This document shows positions 16,680-17,559 of a DNA stretch of 17,559 bases, piece after piece. The stretch is from Saprospiraceae bacterium (lineage in GTDB: Bacteria; Bacteroidota; Bacteroidia; Chitinophagales; Saprospiraceae). The stretch is from NCBI GenBank assembly GCA_016722285.1, contig JADKGI010000022.1:1-17559 (forward strand), read 5' to 3'. Made by a program: the position numbers and the translations under genes. Numbering within the stretch: position 1 is the stretch's first letter; each line of letters begins with the position of its first letter. Below the pieces are notes generated by a model. The model was not told the origin of the DNA. It did no database searches and worked only from the letters and a program-made list of their open reading frames with translations.

Positions 16680-17098
16680 ATGAACACAAACAGGCTTCTT
16701 TTAGGTACTTTAGTTGGATTTTTTGGTTATTTTATAGCTAGCGGACTATTTATACACTGTGGTATTTAAAAATTTACTGGCATCGACTAATCCGGGAATG
16801 GCATCTGTTCAATCAGATCCAAGTATTCTTGCTCTTATTGTTGGAAATCTCTCAGCAAGGTTTGTTACTTGCCTATATCTTTGAAAAATGGGCAGGTATA
16901 AAGACATTAGCTTCAGGAGCCGTCTCAGGAGCATTAATAAGTTGCTTAATGGCCCTTAGCTACGACAGTATGATACATGGCACAACTAATTGGATGTCCT
17001 GGGGCGGTGTATTCATGGATGTGATTGTTTTTAGCCTTTGCGGGGCTGTAGCAGGAGCATTTGCTGGTTTTACATTAGGTTACAAAAGAGCTTTGTAA
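16680..17098 (+). pseudogene. Small multi-TM membrane protein, broken by two single-base insertions
   Basis: ATG 16680 opens MNTNRLLLGTLVGFFGYFIAS in the first frame, which ends at TAA 16767. Two frame changes then continue one protein: YTVVFKNLLASTNPGMASVQ with ILALIVGNLS in the second frame (16753-16860), and QGLLLAYIFEKWAGIKTLAS to GFTLGYKRAL in the third (about 16854-17098). Removing one A near 16752 and one A near 16854 restores a roughly 138-residue protein with four hydrophobic helices. It resembles small Bacteroidota membrane proteins of unassigned function (DUF1761-like), although the match is not certain. Each insertion is a single A, so the gene is newly dead or the sequence has errors. 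Confidence 0.7.
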
Positions 17099-17149
17099 TA
17101 ACTTTGTTGGTTTTCATAATTTCATTATAATTTTAAAATTCCATTAAGC

Positions 17150-17171
17150 GCAAAGAATTTTTTAGCTTTGC
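17150..17171 (+). terminator. Weak hairpin followed by T-rich tract
   Basis: GCAAAG (17150-17155) pairs with CTTTGC (17166-17171) around a 10-nt loop, followed by TTCTTTATTTTTATT. It could end transcription of the preceding gene. The stem is only 6 bp and overlaps the -7 box at 17163. Confidence 0.25.
17163..17170 (+). promoter_or_regulatory. Putative -7 box of proC
   Basis: TAGCTTTG (TAnnTTTG) lies 44 bp before the proC ATG at 17215. No TTTG is seen at the -33 position, so this is tentative. Confidence 0.35.
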
Positions 17172-17214
17172 TTCTTTATTTTTATTATCCGAAAATCATG
17201 TAAAATATAGATAA

Positions 17215-17559
17215 ATGAAAATAGCAATTTTGGGTTGCGGAAATATGGGAATGGCTTTTGCGCGATCATTTATTCAGTATGATCTGGTAAAAAAGGAAAA
17301 TTTATTACTTATTGAAAAAAATAAGGAACGTTGTGCCATTTTGAATTTGGCAAGAGAAGGAGTAGTAGTAAACACGATTAATGATGAGATTTCGACAGTT
17401 GATTTGGTGATACTGGCAGTCAAACCTCAGGATTTTAAGAATTTAGCATCAGAAATGCACGGTCGATTAAAACATGACCAAATCGTGCTTTCCATCATGG
17501 CTGGAATAAAAATCAGTAAGATTCAAAATATGATTAACCACAAATTTGTGGTTCGTGCT
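17215..17559 (+). CDS. proC: Pyrroline-5-carboxylate reductase, partial (3' end outside window)
   Basis: The 115 visible codons give MKIAILGCGNMGMAFARSFI, an N-terminal Rossmann fold with the GxGNMG nucleotide-binding turn (residues 7-12), then LVILAVKPQDFKNL (about 69-82), the conserved AVKPQ motif of ProC, and SIMAGIKISKIQ. ProC reduces pyrroline-5-carboxylate to proline with NAD(P)H in the cytoplasm, the last step of proline synthesis. The frame is open to the last base and the C-terminal dimerisation domain is not visible. It follows the broken small membrane-protein gene by 116 bp. Confidence 0.93.
   Translation, partial: MKIAILGCGNMGMAFARSFIQYDLVKKENLLLIEKNKERCAILNLAREGVVVNTINDEISTVDLVILAVKPQDFKNLASEMHGRLKHDQIVLSIMAGIKISKIQNMINHKFVVRA

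Overview
The window is AT-rich DNA from a member of the Bacteroidota. The evidence is a gldA-gldF-gldG ABC-transporter cluster, DUF4340 and DUF4159 proteins, a SusC-type plug protein, a long SppA, and repeated Bacteroidota -7 boxes (TAnnTTTG) just upstream of genes, with no strong Shine-Dalgarno sequences. Genus cannot be assigned from the sequence alone. The standard bacterial code fits all intact genes.

Positions 1-4228 are a gene graveyard. Three consecutive plus-strand genes are still recognisable by translated motifs but are broken by many stops and frameshifts: the C-terminal part of a large S9 prolyl-oligopeptidase-type peptidase (1-1572), a small HEAT-repeat-like protein (1574-2126), and an LptF/LptG-type lipopolysaccharide-export permease (2235-3970). 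An unassigned open stretch follows at 3947-4159. The decay stops abruptly at the 3' end of the intact minus-strand operon.

Positions 4229-8607 (minus strand) hold a compact operon, gldA, gldF, gldG and a DUF4340 gene, with an overlap or 9-10 bp gaps, read from a likely promoter at 8668-8699. The products form a gliding-motility-type ABC transporter: ATPase, permease, extracytoplasmic subunit and an accessory membrane-anchored protein.

Positions 8879-10366 (plus strand) hold an exported DUF4159 protein and kdsA (KDO-8-phosphate synthase for LPS core, metal-dependent class), 12 bp apart. They face a convergent minus-strand gene (10399-11073) for a secreted protein with a carboxypeptidase-regulatory-like domain and a TonB-receptor plug but no beta-barrel.

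Positions 11295-17559 (plus strand) hold a lipoprotein followed by a perfect 16-bp hairpin, pepT (tripeptidase) with the best promoter in the window, sppA (signal-peptide peptidase) whose last ~50 codons have been shifted out of frame, a YbjJ-like MFS transporter, a small membrane-protein gene broken by two single-base insertions, and the start of proC, which runs off the window end.

No rRNA, tRNA, CRISPR array or insertion sequence was recognised, and no clearly new biological system. The points most worth following up are the three-gene pseudogene block that includes an LptF-type gene, the barrel-less plug protein, and the frameshifted sppA tail.
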